From positions 124,001-188,000 of the forward strand of contig CAWINK010000021.1 of NCBI GenBank assembly GCA_963837445.1: DNA of 64,000 nucleotides, given 5' to 3'. The DNA is from JACVRW01 sp963837445. GTDB lineage: Bacteria; Actinomycetota; Thermoleophilia; Solirubrobacterales; Thermoleophilaceae. How positions within the stretch are numbered: position 1 is the stretch's first letter; each line of letters starts with the position of its first letter. Below are positions 26,937 through 37,224 of this stretch, piece after piece. The notes below the pieces were generated by a model that worked only from the letters and a program-made list of their open reading frames with translations, searched no databases and was not told the origin of the DNA. The position numbers were made by a program, and so were the translations under genes.

Positions 26937-27896
26937 ATGGACTCGCGGCCGCAACGCCGCATCTGGACGCTGGCCGGCGTCGGCGTGATCTCCGTCGCGC
27001 TGCTCGGTCCCGCCGATGCGTCGGCAGCTCGCGGTTTCAAGCTCGGTGTGCCGCAGCTTGGCGACATGAGCGTCGCCCGCGTGCTCATGCAGATCACGCC
27101 CACTCGCGGCGCAACCCCTGGCCGGGTCGTAATGCGGGTCAGGAATGCGCGGCGCCTGCCGAAGAACGTGGGCGTGGCCGGACGGCTCCGGCGCGTCGGA
27201 AAGTCGAAGCGATACATCGCGCGCGTTTTCGTCCTGCACAGTGACCCGTCACGCACCTCGGCGCGCGCGGCACAGCCGATCGCCTCCGGGGTCGACTTCC
27301 TCATCGGGTACCCGCACAGCCGCGTGGACATTCTGGACGACGGCGCCTCGGACGTGAACGTGATCACGGATCCCGATGTGCCTCCGCACTGCTTCCTGCC
27401 CCAGTCGAATGACGAGTGGAGCCGGTTCACGCCGCTCGTGGAGCCCAGAGCGGGGTTCCCTCGCCAGCTCAACCCGCTCTCGCAGGCCGCGCGCGACTTC
27501 CTCTGCGCCCGGCCGGTGCCCCGCTTCATCCGCACGGAATTCGGCACGTTGGAGCCGGCGCCGGCCTTCGCGGGCGTGCACGGGCGGTTCGAGGGCAGCC
27601 GCTTCGAACACGTCTTCCGCGTGCACGGCAACGAGGACATGGGCGGCTTCTCGATCGAGCCGCCCGCCGGCGGCATGTTCGTGGCCTGCGGCGGCGACGA
27701 CGCGCCCTGCTTCCTCGAGAGCGGCCGCGTGCTGGTCCCCGGGCCGTTCCCCGCCGGGACCGACGTGGACGTGAACGCTCGCGCCAACGTCGAGATCCCC
27801 CGGCTGGTCACGGGCGAGTCGTTCCCGGGCGATAGCGGCGGTGTGTTCAACGGTACGCCGCGCCAGTTCCGCATGGGCGTGCGCTTGAGGTTCTAA
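26937..27896 (+). CDS. Exported protein of unknown function
   Basis: I do not recognise this 319-residue protein. An N-terminal Arg-rich start followed by a hydrophobic stretch (WTLAGVGVISVALLGPADAS) is a signal peptide. The mature part is beta-rich, with basic segments (RVRNARRLPKNVGVAGRLRR) and several Cys (PPHCFLPQ, FLCARP, FVACGG, APCFLE) that could form disulfides outside the cell. It is divergent from the ceramidase operon, and the flavin reductase gene begins 1 base after its stop, so cotranscription is likely. Confidence 0.65.
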   Translation: MDSRPQRRIWTLAGVGVISVALLGPADASAARGFKLGVPQLGDMSVARVLMQITPTRGATPGRVVMRVRNARRLPKNVGVAGRLRRVGKSKRYIARVFVLHSDPSRTSARAAQPIASGVDFLIGYPHSRVDILDDGASDVNVITDPDVPPHCFLPQSNDEWSRFTPLVEPRAGFPRQLNPLSQAARDFLCARPVPRFIRTEFGTLEPAPAFAGVHGRFEGSRFEHVFRVHGNEDMGGFSIEPPAGGMFVACGGDDAPCFLESGRVLVPGPFPAGTDVDVNARANVEIPRLVTGESFPGDSGGVFNGTPRQFRMGVRLRF

Positions 27897-27897
27897 G

Positions 27898-28401
27898 GTG
27901 GCGCCGGTGCAGCCGGCGGAAGAGACCTTCCAGAAGCTCGTCGCGCAGCTCGACTACCCGATGTTCATCGCGACCGTCGCCGCGGAGAGCGAGCGCGCCG
28001 GCTGCCTGATCGGGTTCGCGACCCAGTGCAGCATCCACCCGCCGCGCTTCCTCGCCGGCATCTCGGACAAGAACCGCACCCACCGGGTCGTCGCGGCGGG
28101 CGTCGCCGCCATGGCCATCCACCTGGTGCCCGAGGACGCGGCCGAGCTCGCCGAGCTGTTCGGCGGCGAGACCGGCGACGAGCTCGACAAGTTCGAGCGC
28201 TGCTCGTGGCGGCCAGGCCCGGACGGCGTGCCGCTCCTCGACGACTGCCCGAGCCGGTTCGTCGGGCGCATCCTCGAGCGCGTGGACTTCGGCGACCACA
28301 CCGGCATGGTGCTGGAGCCGTTCTTCGCGGAGGTCGAGGAGAGCGAGGGGCAGCTGGGGTTCCACCGCGCGAAGCGGATCGATCCCGGGCACGAGGCCTG
28401 A
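27898..28401 (+). CDS. Flavin reductase-like FMN-binding protein
   Basis: This 167-residue soluble protein has the split-barrel flavin reductase fold. The conserved segments are YPMFIATVAAESERAGCLIG then FATQCSIHPPRFLAGIS, typical of the FMN-binding face, with KNRTH following. Such proteins reduce flavin with NAD(P)H for a partner oxygenase or are themselves small oxidoreductases. The GTG start lies 1 base after the previous stop. A flavin-dependent amine oxidase gene lies two genes downstream on the same strand, but a partnership is only a guess. Confidence 0.85.
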   Translation: MAPVQPAEETFQKLVAQLDYPMFIATVAAESERAGCLIGFATQCSIHPPRFLAGISDKNRTHRVVAAGVAAMAIHLVPEDAAELAELFGGETGDELDKFERCSWRPGPDGVPLLDDCPSRFVGRILERVDFGDHTGMVLEPFFAEVEESEGQLGFHRAKRIDPGHEA

Positions 28402-28432
28402 TCCAGGGCGCCTGCCCGGTTAGAGTCCGCGC

Positions 28433-28822
28433 ATGCCGGTGGCCCGCGAACACATGTCGCGCGACCTTCTGAGCGTCTCGCCGGGCGACTCGCTCTCGGA
28501 GGTCGCTCAGCGGATGGTCGACCGCGACGTGGGCGCGGTGATCGTGATGGACGGCTCGGAGCTGTCCGGGATCCTCACCGAGCGCGACGTGCTGCGGGCT
28601 GTCGCGGCCGGGATCGAGGAGCAGGCCGTGGTCTCGGACTGGATGACGCGCGACCCCGAGACGATGGGGCCGGACGACACGACCCAGCACGCCGCCGTGC
28701 TGATGATCCACGGCGGGTTCCGGCATCTGCCGCTCGTGGAGGGCAGCGACGTGGTCGGGATGCTCTCGATCCGGGACCTGATGCGGGTCGTGCTCGACAA
28801 CGCGGCCCCGCGCGGGGTCTAG
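28433..28822 (+). CDS. CBS-domain pair protein
   Basis: This 129-residue protein consists of two CBS motifs and nothing else. The first (about residues 5-60) includes MSRDLLSVSPGDSLSEVAQR and GILTERDVLRAV; the second (about 68-125) includes MTRDPETMGPDDTTQHAA and GMLSIRDLM. Stand-alone CBS pairs bind AMP, ATP or related nucleotides and regulate partner proteins. It lies between the flavin reductase and amine oxidase genes (31 and 7 bases away). It differs from the CBS protein of the antiporter operon in spacing and sequence. Confidence 0.9.
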   Translation: MPVAREHMSRDLLSVSPGDSLSEVAQRMVDRDVGAVIVMDGSELSGILTERDVLRAVAAGIEEQAVVSDWMTRDPETMGPDDTTQHAAVLMIHGGFRHLPLVEGSDVVGMLSIRDLMRVVLDNAAPRGV

Positions 28823-28829
28823 GCCCGCC

Positions 28830-30152
28830 ATGAGATGCGACGTCGTTGTCGCGGGCGCGGGCCTGGCCGGCCTGAGCGCCGCACGCGATCTGATGAGCAA
28901 CGGCACGGACGTGGTCGTGCTCGAGGCGCGCAACCGGCCCGGCGGACGGGTGGAGCAGACGACACTCGCGGACGGGCGGATCGTGCAGCTCGGCGGCGAG
29001 GTGATCGGTCCGTTCCAACACGCCTACCTACAGCTTGTCGAAGAACTCGGACTGACGATCGTGCCCTCATTTCCCCAGCTTCCGGGAGCGGACACCTGGG
29101 TGCTCGCGGACGGGCGCTACGTGGGCGACGGCTTCCCCTGGATGAGCGACGCCGACCGCGCGAGCTACGCGACCCTGGACGAGGAGTTCGGCAAGCTCGC
29201 CGCGAGCGTCGACCCCGAGGACCCGTGGTCGCACCCGGACGCCGACCGGCTCGACCGCCTCTCGATGGCGGCCTGGCTGCGCGACAGGGGCGCCACGCCG
29301 AACGTGGTCCGCGCGCGCGACCTGGCGATGCTGGCGCTGTCCGCCGAGTCGGTGGAGCGCACCTCCCTGCTGGCGGAGCTGCGCAAGGAGGCGGCCGCCG
29401 GCGCGGGCGGCTTCTACAACTACGAGGTCTGGGAGTGCAGCCGCGTGGCCGAGGGCTCCGCCACGGTGGCCCTGCGCATGGCCGAGGAGCTCGGCCACCG
29501 CGTGCGCTACGCCACGCCAGTCACTCGCATACGGGTCTCGCCGCAGGGCTGCTCCGTCACCACGGAGACCGGCGAGCGCTTCGACGCGGACGCCGTGGTC
29601 TGCGCGCTCCCGGTCGGGCCGCTACGCAACGTGAGGGTCGAGGGTGTCTCGGACGAGCGCATGGGCTCGCTCGACCGCCAGCGCCATGCCCTCGCCGCCA
29701 AGGTGGTGTTCGCCTACGCGGACTCGTTCTGGCACGACCAGGGCCAGAACGGCGACTGCTACTTCGAGACCGCCGTGATCGGCGGCACCTGGGTGCAGCG
29801 CGAGGGGATCATGTCCACGCTCGTCCCGCCCGAGCGCCTCGCCGCCTTCCTCACCAGCTCGCAGGCCCAGCTCGAGGCGGAGCTGACGGAGGAGATGGTC
29901 GCGGCCTTCGGCGACGCGGCGCGCGACACGCAGGCGGTGTTCTTCCGGCGCTGGGGCGTGGACCCCTGGACCCGCGGCTACATCACCGGCTGGCGCCCAG
30001 GCGACGTGATGTCCGTCGGCCCCCTGCACGGCACGCACGAGCCGCCCTTCTACGTCTGCGGCTCGGACCAGTGGGTGTGCGGCTACATGGAGGGCGCAGT
30101 TCGCACCGGGCGCGCCGCCGCGGCCGCCGCGATCGGTACTTACGCAAGATAA
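28830..30152 (+). CDS. Flavin-containing amine oxidase
   Basis: This 440-residue soluble enzyme oxidises amines with FAD. The N-terminus shows the dinucleotide-binding motif VVAGAGLAGLSAARDL and the ARNRPGGRVEQ segment typical of monoamine oxidases. GGEVIGPFQ lies in the substrate/FAD domain, and the C-terminal FAD-contacting stretch is YVCGSDQWVCGYMEGAVRTG. Length is normal for the family. It could act on polyamines or aromatic amines; the sequence does not decide. Its last bases overlap an inverted repeat that may be the operator of the next gene. Confidence 0.88.
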   Translation: MRCDVVVAGAGLAGLSAARDLMSNGTDVVVLEARNRPGGRVEQTTLADGRIVQLGGEVIGPFQHAYLQLVEELGLTIVPSFPQLPGADTWVLADGRYVGDGFPWMSDADRASYATLDEEFGKLAASVDPEDPWSHPDADRLDRLSMAAWLRDRGATPNVVRARDLAMLALSAESVERTSLLAELRKEAAAGAGGFYNYEVWECSRVAEGSATVALRMAEELGHRVRYATPVTRIRVSPQGCSVTTETGERFDADAVVCALPVGPLRNVRVEGVSDERMGSLDRQRHALAAKVVFAYADSFWHDQGQNGDCYFETAVIGGTWVQREGIMSTLVPPERLAAFLTSSQAQLEAELTEEMVAAFGDAARDTQAVFFRRWGVDPWTRGYITGWRPGDVMSVGPLHGTHEPPFYVCGSDQWVCGYMEGAVRTGRAAAAAAIGTYAR

Positions 30153-30156
30153 GTAC
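30136..30156 (+). promoter_or_regulatory. Operator-like inverted repeat upstream of yceI-like gene
   Basis: GTACTTA and TAAGTAC (7-base perfect arms, 7-base spacer) cover the last codons of the amine oxidase gene and its stop. The AT-rich palindrome stands out in GC-rich surroundings and looks like a site for a dimeric winged-helix repressor (MarR, HxlR or TetR type). No such regulator gene is adjacent. Confidence 0.5.
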
Positions 30157-30172
30157 ATGCACGCGCCGCTTT

Positions 30173-30196
30173 CTGCCATGGGCAGAGGCCCTGCCC
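30173..30196 (+). promoter_or_regulatory. Overlapping, mutually exclusive hairpins
   Basis: The arm GGCAG (30181-30185) can pair with CTGCC upstream (30173-30177), or, extended to GGGCAG (30180-30185), with CTGCCC downstream (30191-30196). This lies between the operator-like repeat and the leader repeat, and could be a terminator of the preceding operon or an attenuator. Confidence 0.4.
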
Positions 30197-30206
30197 GGTG
30201 CGATAG

Positions 30207-30250
30207 TTGTCTGTGCAAGCAGTTCGTCAATTGAGGGGACGCACAGACAA
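30207..30250 (+). promoter_or_regulatory. Leader inverted repeat enclosing the ribosome binding site
   Basis: Perfect 10-base arms TTGTCTGTGC (30207-30216) and GCACAGACAA (30241-30250) flank a 24-base loop that holds the GAGGGG ribosome binding site; the right arm touches the ATG. In RNA this would form a hairpin placing the binding site in the loop and the start codon at the stem foot, which could limit translation. It could also be a DNA operator. Confidence 0.55.
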
Positions 30251-30807
30251 TGAATTCCACTGCTACTTCAACGCTCATTCCGACGGGCACCTGGACCGTC
30301 GACCCGGCTCACTCGACCGTCGGCTTCGCCGTCAAGCACCTCGGCATTGCAACGGTGCGCGGCAGGTTCGAGAAGTTTGAGGGCACGCTCGAAATCGGCG
30401 ACGACCTCTCCAAGGCTCGTGCATACGGCACGGCCCAGGCCGACTCGATCAACACGGACGAGCCCGATCGCGACGCGCACCTGCGCTCGGCAGACTTCTT
30501 CGGCGCAGAGGCGAACCCGGAGCTTCGCTTCGAGTCCACGGCGCTCCGCCCGCTCGACGAGGACACGTTCGAGATCGTGGGCCAGCTCACGATGAACGGC
30601 GTGACCAACCCCGTGACGCTGACGGGGGACTTCCAGGGCGCGGAGACCGACCCGTGGGGCAACGAGCGCATCGGCATCGAGGTGATGGGCCAGGTGAAGC
30701 GCGGCGACTGGAACATGACCTTCAACCAGGCGCTCGGGAGCGGCAACCTCCTGGTGGGCGAGAAGGTCACGCTGAGCCTCGACCTCTCAGCGGTGAAGCA
30801 GGGCTAA
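30250..30807 (+). CDS. YceI-family lipid-binding-like protein
   Basis: This 185-residue protein has the YceI lipocalin-like barrel: GTWTVDPAHSTVGFAVKHLG near the start, EPDRDAHLRSADFFGAEANP in the middle and GDWNMTFNQAL near the end. The family binds polyprenyl lipids and is often induced by alkaline or other stress in bacteria. There is no signal peptide, so this copy is cytoplasmic, unlike E. coli YceI. It has its own upstream region with three palindromic elements, the most elaborate regulatory region in this part of the window. Confidence 0.92.
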   Translation: MNSTATSTLIPTGTWTVDPAHSTVGFAVKHLGIATVRGRFEKFEGTLEIGDDLSKARAYGTAQADSINTDEPDRDAHLRSADFFGAEANPELRFESTALRPLDEDTFEIVGQLTMNGVTNPVTLTGDFQGAETDPWGNERIGIEVMGQVKRGDWNMTFNQALGSGNLLVGEKVTLSLDLSAVKQG

Positions 30808-30834
30808 TACGGCCACCGCTTGTAGGCTCATACG

Positions 30835-32271
30835 GTGCGGGAGCTGCTTGCGGACCTGATCGAAAGTGCGCGAGCGCGCGCCGGCTATGCCGACGCGCGT
30901 TTCGTGCGTTCAAGGGTCGAGCGGCTCTCCACCCGCAACGGGCGGCTCGACCAGCTCGACTCCGGCGAGAGCGAGGGCATAGGCGTGCGCGTGAGGGTGG
31001 GCGGCGTGTGGGGCTTCGCGGCCGTGCGCGGCAGCGACCGGCGCGACGCCGAGGCCGCGCTCGCGCGGGCGCTCGCCATAGCCGAGGCCCAGCCGGCCGT
31101 CCCGGAGGAGACCCCGCTCGCGCCCGAGCCGCCTGCGCAGGGTGAGTGGGCGAACCTCGTCGCGCGCGACCCGTTCGAGGTTTCGCTCGAGGACAAGCTC
31201 GCCATCCTGCTCGCGGCCGATGCCGGCCTGCGAACCGAGCCGGGCGTGAACCTGACGCTCGCGCGCTTCTCGGCCTTCCAGACGGACAAGATCTTCGCCA
31301 GCACGGAGGGCGCCCTCTGCGAGCAGCGGATCACGGAGTGCGGCGGCGGCATCGCCGCCGTGGCCGTGGACGGTGAGAGCCAGATCCGCTCCTACCCGGC
31401 CTCGCACGGCGGCCTCGTGGCGCAGGCCGGGTACGAGCACTTCCTCGCGCTCGAGCTTCCGGGACATGCACCGGCGGTCGCCTCCGAGGCGGTGGCGCTC
31501 CTCCGCGCACCGGCCTGCCCGCCGGGGCGGAAGACGCTGATCCTGGGCGGAGAGCAGCTCGGCCTCCAGGTGCACGAGTCGGTCGGGCATGCGGTGGAGC
31601 TCGACCGCGTGCTCGGCCGCGAGGCCTCGTATGCGGGCACCAGCTTCGTGCCCGCTGACGGCATCGGATCGCTTCGCTTCGGCTCGGAGCACGTGAACGT
31701 GACCGCCGACGCCACCAATTCGGGTGGGCTCGGCAGCTTCCGCTGGGACGACGAGGGCGTGGAGGGACGCCCCCTGCCGATCGTGCGAGACGGGGTGCTC
31801 GCGGGCTTCCTCTCCTCGCGCGAGACCGCGGCCGAAATCGGTCTCGACCGCTCGGGCGGCTGCATGCGGGCGGAGGGCTTCGAGCGACAGCCGATCGTGC
31901 GAATGACGAACGTGAACCTCGAGCCCGGCGAGGCAGGCAGCCTCGATGACCTGATCGCCGACACCGGCGACGGCCTGCTGATCGAAACCAACCGCTCCTG
32001 GTCGATCGACAACCGCCGCCTGCACTTCCAGTTCGAGGGCGAGGCGGCCTGGGAGATCTCGGGCGGCGAGCGCGTCCGCCTGCTTCGCAACCCGAGCTAC
32101 GCCGGCGTGACGCCGCAGTTCTGGGGCAGCTGCGACGCCGTCTGCTCCGCAGGGGAGTGGGAGCTGATCTCCCTGCTCGACTGCGGCAAGGGTGAACCCG
32201 GCCAGGTGATGCGGGTGTCGCACGGCACGGCGCCCGCGCGCTTCCGCGACGTCGAGGTGGGCATGGCGTGA
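30835..32271 (+). CDS. tldD: Metalloprotease TldD
   Basis: This 478-residue soluble protein is the catalytic half of the TldD/TldE heterodimer, which degrades unfolded peptides and matures some modified peptides. The zinc site HESVGH is at residues 247-252 (His247, Glu248, His252) in QVHESVGHAVELDRVLG. The N-terminal substrate-chamber domain and the GCMRAEGFERQPIVRMTNVN segment are also typical. It starts with GTG and overlaps the tldE start by 4 bases. No RiPP precursor was seen next to it, so a housekeeping role is likelier. Confidence 0.93.
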   Translation: MRELLADLIESARARAGYADARFVRSRVERLSTRNGRLDQLDSGESEGIGVRVRVGGVWGFAAVRGSDRRDAEAALARALAIAEAQPAVPEETPLAPEPPAQGEWANLVARDPFEVSLEDKLAILLAADAGLRTEPGVNLTLARFSAFQTDKIFASTEGALCEQRITECGGGIAAVAVDGESQIRSYPASHGGLVAQAGYEHFLALELPGHAPAVASEAVALLRAPACPPGRKTLILGGEQLGLQVHESVGHAVELDRVLGREASYAGTSFVPADGIGSLRFGSEHVNVTADATNSGGLGSFRWDDEGVEGRPLPIVRDGVLAGFLSSRETAAEIGLDRSGGCMRAEGFERQPIVRMTNVNLEPGEAGSLDDLIADTGDGLLIETNRSWSIDNRRLHFQFEGEAAWEISGGERVRLLRNPSYAGVTPQFWGSCDAVCSAGEWELISLLDCGKGEPGQVMRVSHGTAPARFRDVEVGMA

Positions 32272-33620
32272 ACACCCTCGAGGTTGCCGAGCGCGTCGCC
32301 GGCCACGCGGGGCCGGGCGCGCTCGCGCTTGTCACGCAGGAACGCTCGCTGATGCTGCGCTTCGCCGCGAGCAGGCCCACGCAGTCGACGGGGATCGACG
32401 ACTTGACGGTGGAGGTGGCTATTCCCCTGCGCGGGAATGTCGGGCGCGCGTCGACCAATGCGGTGGATGACGGCGCGCTCGCCGACTGCGCCGCTCGTGC
32501 GCGGCTCGCGGCCCAGGCTGCCGGCGTGAGCCACGACGGCAGCTTTCCCGGCTTCGATCCGGACTACGACGTACCGCGGTTGGAGTCGTTCGACGCCGCC
32601 ACGGCGGAGCTCGACCCTGCCCGCGGGGGAGCCGCGCTGGCCGACGCGTTCGTGGTGGCCGAGGCTCACGGGGTCGAGGCACACGGGATCTGGACGGTCG
32701 CCGAGCAGGACCAGGCCTGGGCCACCGTCGATGGTGGCGGCGCTGAGCGGCGCACCGATGCCTTCATGAAGGTCATCTGCCTCGCAGCGACCGGGCGCAG
32801 CGGGTATACGTCGCAGTCCACGGTGGCGCTAGGCGAGCTCGCGCCGAGCGACCTCGCAGAGCGCGCCGCCCTCAAGGCGGTGGCCGGCGGCGAGCCCTTC
32901 GAGCTTCCTCCCGGCGAATATCCGGTGGTGTTCGCGCCCCAGGCGGTGGGCTGGCTGATCGACCTGCTCGGCGCCACGGCCTTCAACGGGCTGGCCTACG
33001 CCGAGGGCCGCGGCGCGCTCGCCGACCGGCTGGGGCAGCTCGTGGCCGCACCCGCGATCAACCTCTCCGACTCGCCCACCAGCGCGCGCACCCTTCCGCG
33101 CAGCTTTGACGCGGAGGCCACGAGGAAGACGGCCTTGCCGCTGCTCCAGGACGGGATTGCCTACGGGGTCGCGCACGATGTGCGCAGCGCCGCGCTCGCC
33201 GGCGCGGTGAGCACGGGACACGCGCTGACCCCGGGCGGAGACCCGGGCGGCCCCCTCCCAACGAACCTCGTGCTCGCCGGCGGCGAAGCGCGCGACGAGG
33301 CCGAGCTCTGCGCCACGATCGAGCGCGGCATCTACGTGACGCGCCTCTGGTACGCGAATGTGGTGCGGCCCAAGGAGACGCTGATCACGGCCGTCACCCG
33401 CGACGGCACCTTCCTGATCGAGGACGGCACGGTCACCCGGCCCCTCCGCGACCTGCGCCTGACCGACAGCGTGCTGGGGATCCTCTCCCGCACAACGGCG
33501 CTCACCCACGAGCAGAAGCTCACCAGCGACGGGGAGTTCTACGGCCGCCGCTTCGCCTACGGGGTTGTGAGTCCCGCACTGAGGGCAGAGGCAGCCCGCT
33601 TCACCGGTTCCGCCGGCTGA
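32268..33620 (+). CDS. tldE: TldE/PmbA-type protein, partner of TldD
   Basis: This 450-residue protein is the non-catalytic homologue that pairs with TldD. It lacks the HExxxH zinc motif and shows the family stretches FAPQAVGWLIDLLGATAFNG and LVLAGGEARDEAELCATIER. Together the subunits enclose a chamber in which peptides are cut. The GTG start overlaps the tldD stop by 4 bases, so subunits are made in step. Its last 20 bases overlap the 3' end of the minus-strand acetyltransferase gene. Confidence 0.9.
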   Translation: MNTLEVAERVAGHAGPGALALVTQERSLMLRFAASRPTQSTGIDDLTVEVAIPLRGNVGRASTNAVDDGALADCAARARLAAQAAGVSHDGSFPGFDPDYDVPRLESFDAATAELDPARGGAALADAFVVAEAHGVEAHGIWTVAEQDQAWATVDGGGAERRTDAFMKVICLAATGRSGYTSQSTVALGELAPSDLAERAALKAVAGGEPFELPPGEYPVVFAPQAVGWLIDLLGATAFNGLAYAEGRGALADRLGQLVAAPAINLSDSPTSARTLPRSFDAEATRKTALPLLQDGIAYGVAHDVRSAALAGAVSTGHALTPGGDPGGPLPTNLVLAGGEARDEAELCATIERGIYVTRLWYANVVRPKETLITAVTRDGTFLIEDGTVTRPLRDLRLTDSVLGILSRTTALTHEQKLTSDGEFYGRRFAYGVVSPALRAEAARFTGSAG

Positions 33621-34089
33621 AGCGCCAGACGGCTTCCCCGTCCTCCTGCGCATCGCCGTCGTGCTCGAAGCCGGCCTTCTCGAGGACGCGGGTGGAGGCA
33701 TTGCGCTCCGCCAGCGTGTGGGCGATGACCGCCGTGACCCCGTCGTCGGAGAATGCCTCGGCGAGCATCTCCCGTACGGCCGCGGTGGCCAGCCCGCGCC
33801 CGCGCCGGGCTGCGGCGATCTCGTAGCCAAGCTCCACGACGCGGTCCTGCGGCGGGCCCTTGAAGCCACCCCAGCCGACCAGCTCGGGCGGGTCACCGGC
33901 CACGAACAGGCGAGCTCCCCAGGCAGAGCCGCTCGGGTCGGCGGCAAGTGCGTCCCTGGTGCGCTTCAGCGCCGTCGTGAAGGTCGCCCAGCCGGGCACG
34001 ACCTCGTGGCCAAGCGCTCTTGCCAGCGCGTCGTCGCCTGCGATTGCGGCGTCCAGCAGATGCAGGTCGGCGCGGACCAGGCGGACCAT
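33601..34089 (-). CDS. GNAT-family N-acetyltransferase
   Basis: This 162-residue soluble protein has the GCN5-related fold that transfers an acetyl group from acetyl-CoA. The CoA pyrophosphate loop reads ARRGRGLATAAVREML near residues 93-108, preceded by strand VVELGYEI, and followed by NASTRVLEKAGF, the usual end of the domain. It resembles RimJ/RimL-type enzymes, but the acceptor is unknown. It is convergent with tldE (20-base overlap) and lies 15 bases upstream of secG on the same strand. Confidence 0.88.
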   Translation of the reverse strand: MVRLVRADLHLLDAAIAGDDALARALGHEVVPGWATFTTALKRTRDALAADPSGSAWGARLFVAGDPPELVGWGGFKGPPQDRVVELGYEIAAARRGRGLATAAVREMLAEAFSDDGVTAVIAHTLAERNASTRVLEKAGFEHDGDAQEDGEAVWRFSRRNR

Positions 34090-34104
34090 GGTGGTCTCGC
34101 CCGG

Positions 34105-34329
34105 CTAGATCTTCAGCAGGACGATCACGTTCAGGACAAACAGCAGCGAGAAGAAGACGGTCCAGCGGTTCAGGTTGCGCTCGACCAGCGAGCCGCCGCC
34201 GAAGGGGCCCGCGCCGGTGCCCACGCCGAACGCGCCCGACAGGCCGGCGTCCTTGCCCGAGTGCAGCAGGATCAGCACGATGACGACCACCGCGAGGATG
34301 ATCTGCAGGCCGCTGAGAATCGCTTCCAT
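34105..34329 (-). CDS. secG: Preprotein translocase subunit SecG
   Basis: This 74-residue membrane protein is the small accessory subunit of the SecYEG export channel. It has two transmembrane helices (about residues 5-22 and 55-72) around a glycine-rich cytoplasmic loop with GVGTGAGPFGGGSL, a clear SecG signature. Size is typical. It lies between the acetyltransferase gene and the CcmI-like gene. Confidence 0.92.
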   Translation of the reverse strand: MEAILSGLQIILAVVVIVLILLHSGKDAGLSGAFGVGTGAGPFGGGSLVERNLNRWTVFFSLLFVLNVIVLLKI

Positions 34330-34341
34330 CGGGCGAGAAGG

Positions 34342-34641
34342 CTAGCGGTCCATGCCGCCCTCGGGCGTACGTCCCTCGAGCCGGTCCAGCCGGCGCAGGA
34401 TCTCGATCGCCTCGCCGCGCAGGTCGCGGTCCACCGAGCGCCAGTCCTCGCGGGAGAGCTTGCCCATCTGGTGGTCGAGCTCGGCGTCGCGGATCTCGCG
34501 GTACTTCGCCTCCTTGGCGGCGCTCAGCTCGGCCAGCATCGTCTCGTCACGGCGCTCCTCCACGTCTCGGCGCCGCAGCGGCAGCCACAGCACCGCCGCG
34601 ACGATCGCGGCGAGCACCAGCAGGGCGAGCGCGTACTCCAC
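34342..34641 (-). CDS. CcmI-like small membrane protein of cytochrome c maturation
   Basis: This 99-residue protein has one N-terminal helix (YALALLVLAAIVAAVLWLPL) followed by a charged helical arm (LSAAKEAKYREIRDAELDHQ then MGKLSREDWRSVDRDLRGEA). It resembles the N-terminal part of CcmI, which delivers apocytochrome to the CcmF/H ligase, but lacks the TPR domain. The assignment rests on this pattern and on the position 6 bases after the ccmF stop. Confidence 0.7.
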   Translation of the reverse strand: MEYALALLVLAAIVAAVLWLPLRRRDVEERRDETMLAELSAAKEAKYREIRDAELDHQMGKLSREDWRSVDRDLRGEAIEILRRLDRLEGRTPEGGMDR

Positions 34642-34647
34642 GGGCGC

Positions 34648-36807
<2,160 letters not shown>

Positions 36808-36808
36808 G

Positions 36809-37201
36809 TCAGCTCGCGGACTCGTCCTTGGTGAACTTCGACGGGCACTTCGTGACGAGCGAATCGCGCTCGGCCACGAACGTGCCGTTCTGGAGCTCCC
36901 CGGAGACGATCACCTCGCGGCCCTCGCGGAACGGGTCCGGCACGACGCCCGTGTAGGTAACCGGCACGGACTCCGTGCCGTCGCGGTCGCGGATGCGGAA
37001 GCGCAGGTCGTCGCCGCTGTGGCGGATCGAGCCCTTCACGACCTTGCCGGTCACGTCGTAGGACTTGCCGGGCTGGAGCTCGCTCGGCTTGCTTGCCTCT
37101 GTCGAGGCGCTGAAGCTCGTGTAGATGAGAGCCGTGGCAAGCAGGACGGCGGCCGTGAGGGCCACCACCAGCCGCAGCTTGCGCTTACGCGAGGGGTCCA
37201 T
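36809..37201 (-). CDS. ccmE: Heme chaperone CcmE, Cys-type variant
   Basis: This 130-residue protein has one N-terminal membrane anchor (about 9-27) and an OB-fold domain (YDVTGKVVKGSI, VTYTGVVPDPFREGREVIVS). CcmE carries heme covalently before handing it to CcmF. In the usual form the heme binds His in HxxxY; a second class uses Cys in CxxxY. Here the position reads TKCPSKF, with Cys119 and Phe123 instead of the Tyr. It belongs to the Cys class but lacks the usual aromatic hydroxyl. It directly precedes ccmF. Confidence 0.88.
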   Translation of the reverse strand: MDPSRKRKLRLVVALTAAVLLATALIYTSFSASTEASKPSELQPGKSYDVTGKVVKGSIRHSGDDLRFRIRDRDGTESVPVTYTGVVPDPFREGREVIVSGELQNGTFVAERDSLVTKCPSKFTKDESAS

Positions 37202-37224
37202 TCGCCCCGGATGCTAGCGGTGCC

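Noticed and set aside
23914..26988. Long plus-strand open frame (1,024 codons) over the ceramidase and subtilase-like genes
   Set aside because: It is rich in Arg, Val, His and Ala in an irregular way typical of antisense frames in GC-rich DNA, has no recognisable domain, and lies opposite a gene with clear ceramidase motifs and a signal peptide.
30835..33620. RiPP (modified peptide) cluster around TldD/TldE
   Set aside because: No small precursor gene or modifying enzyme was found nearby; housekeeping proteolysis is a simpler reading.
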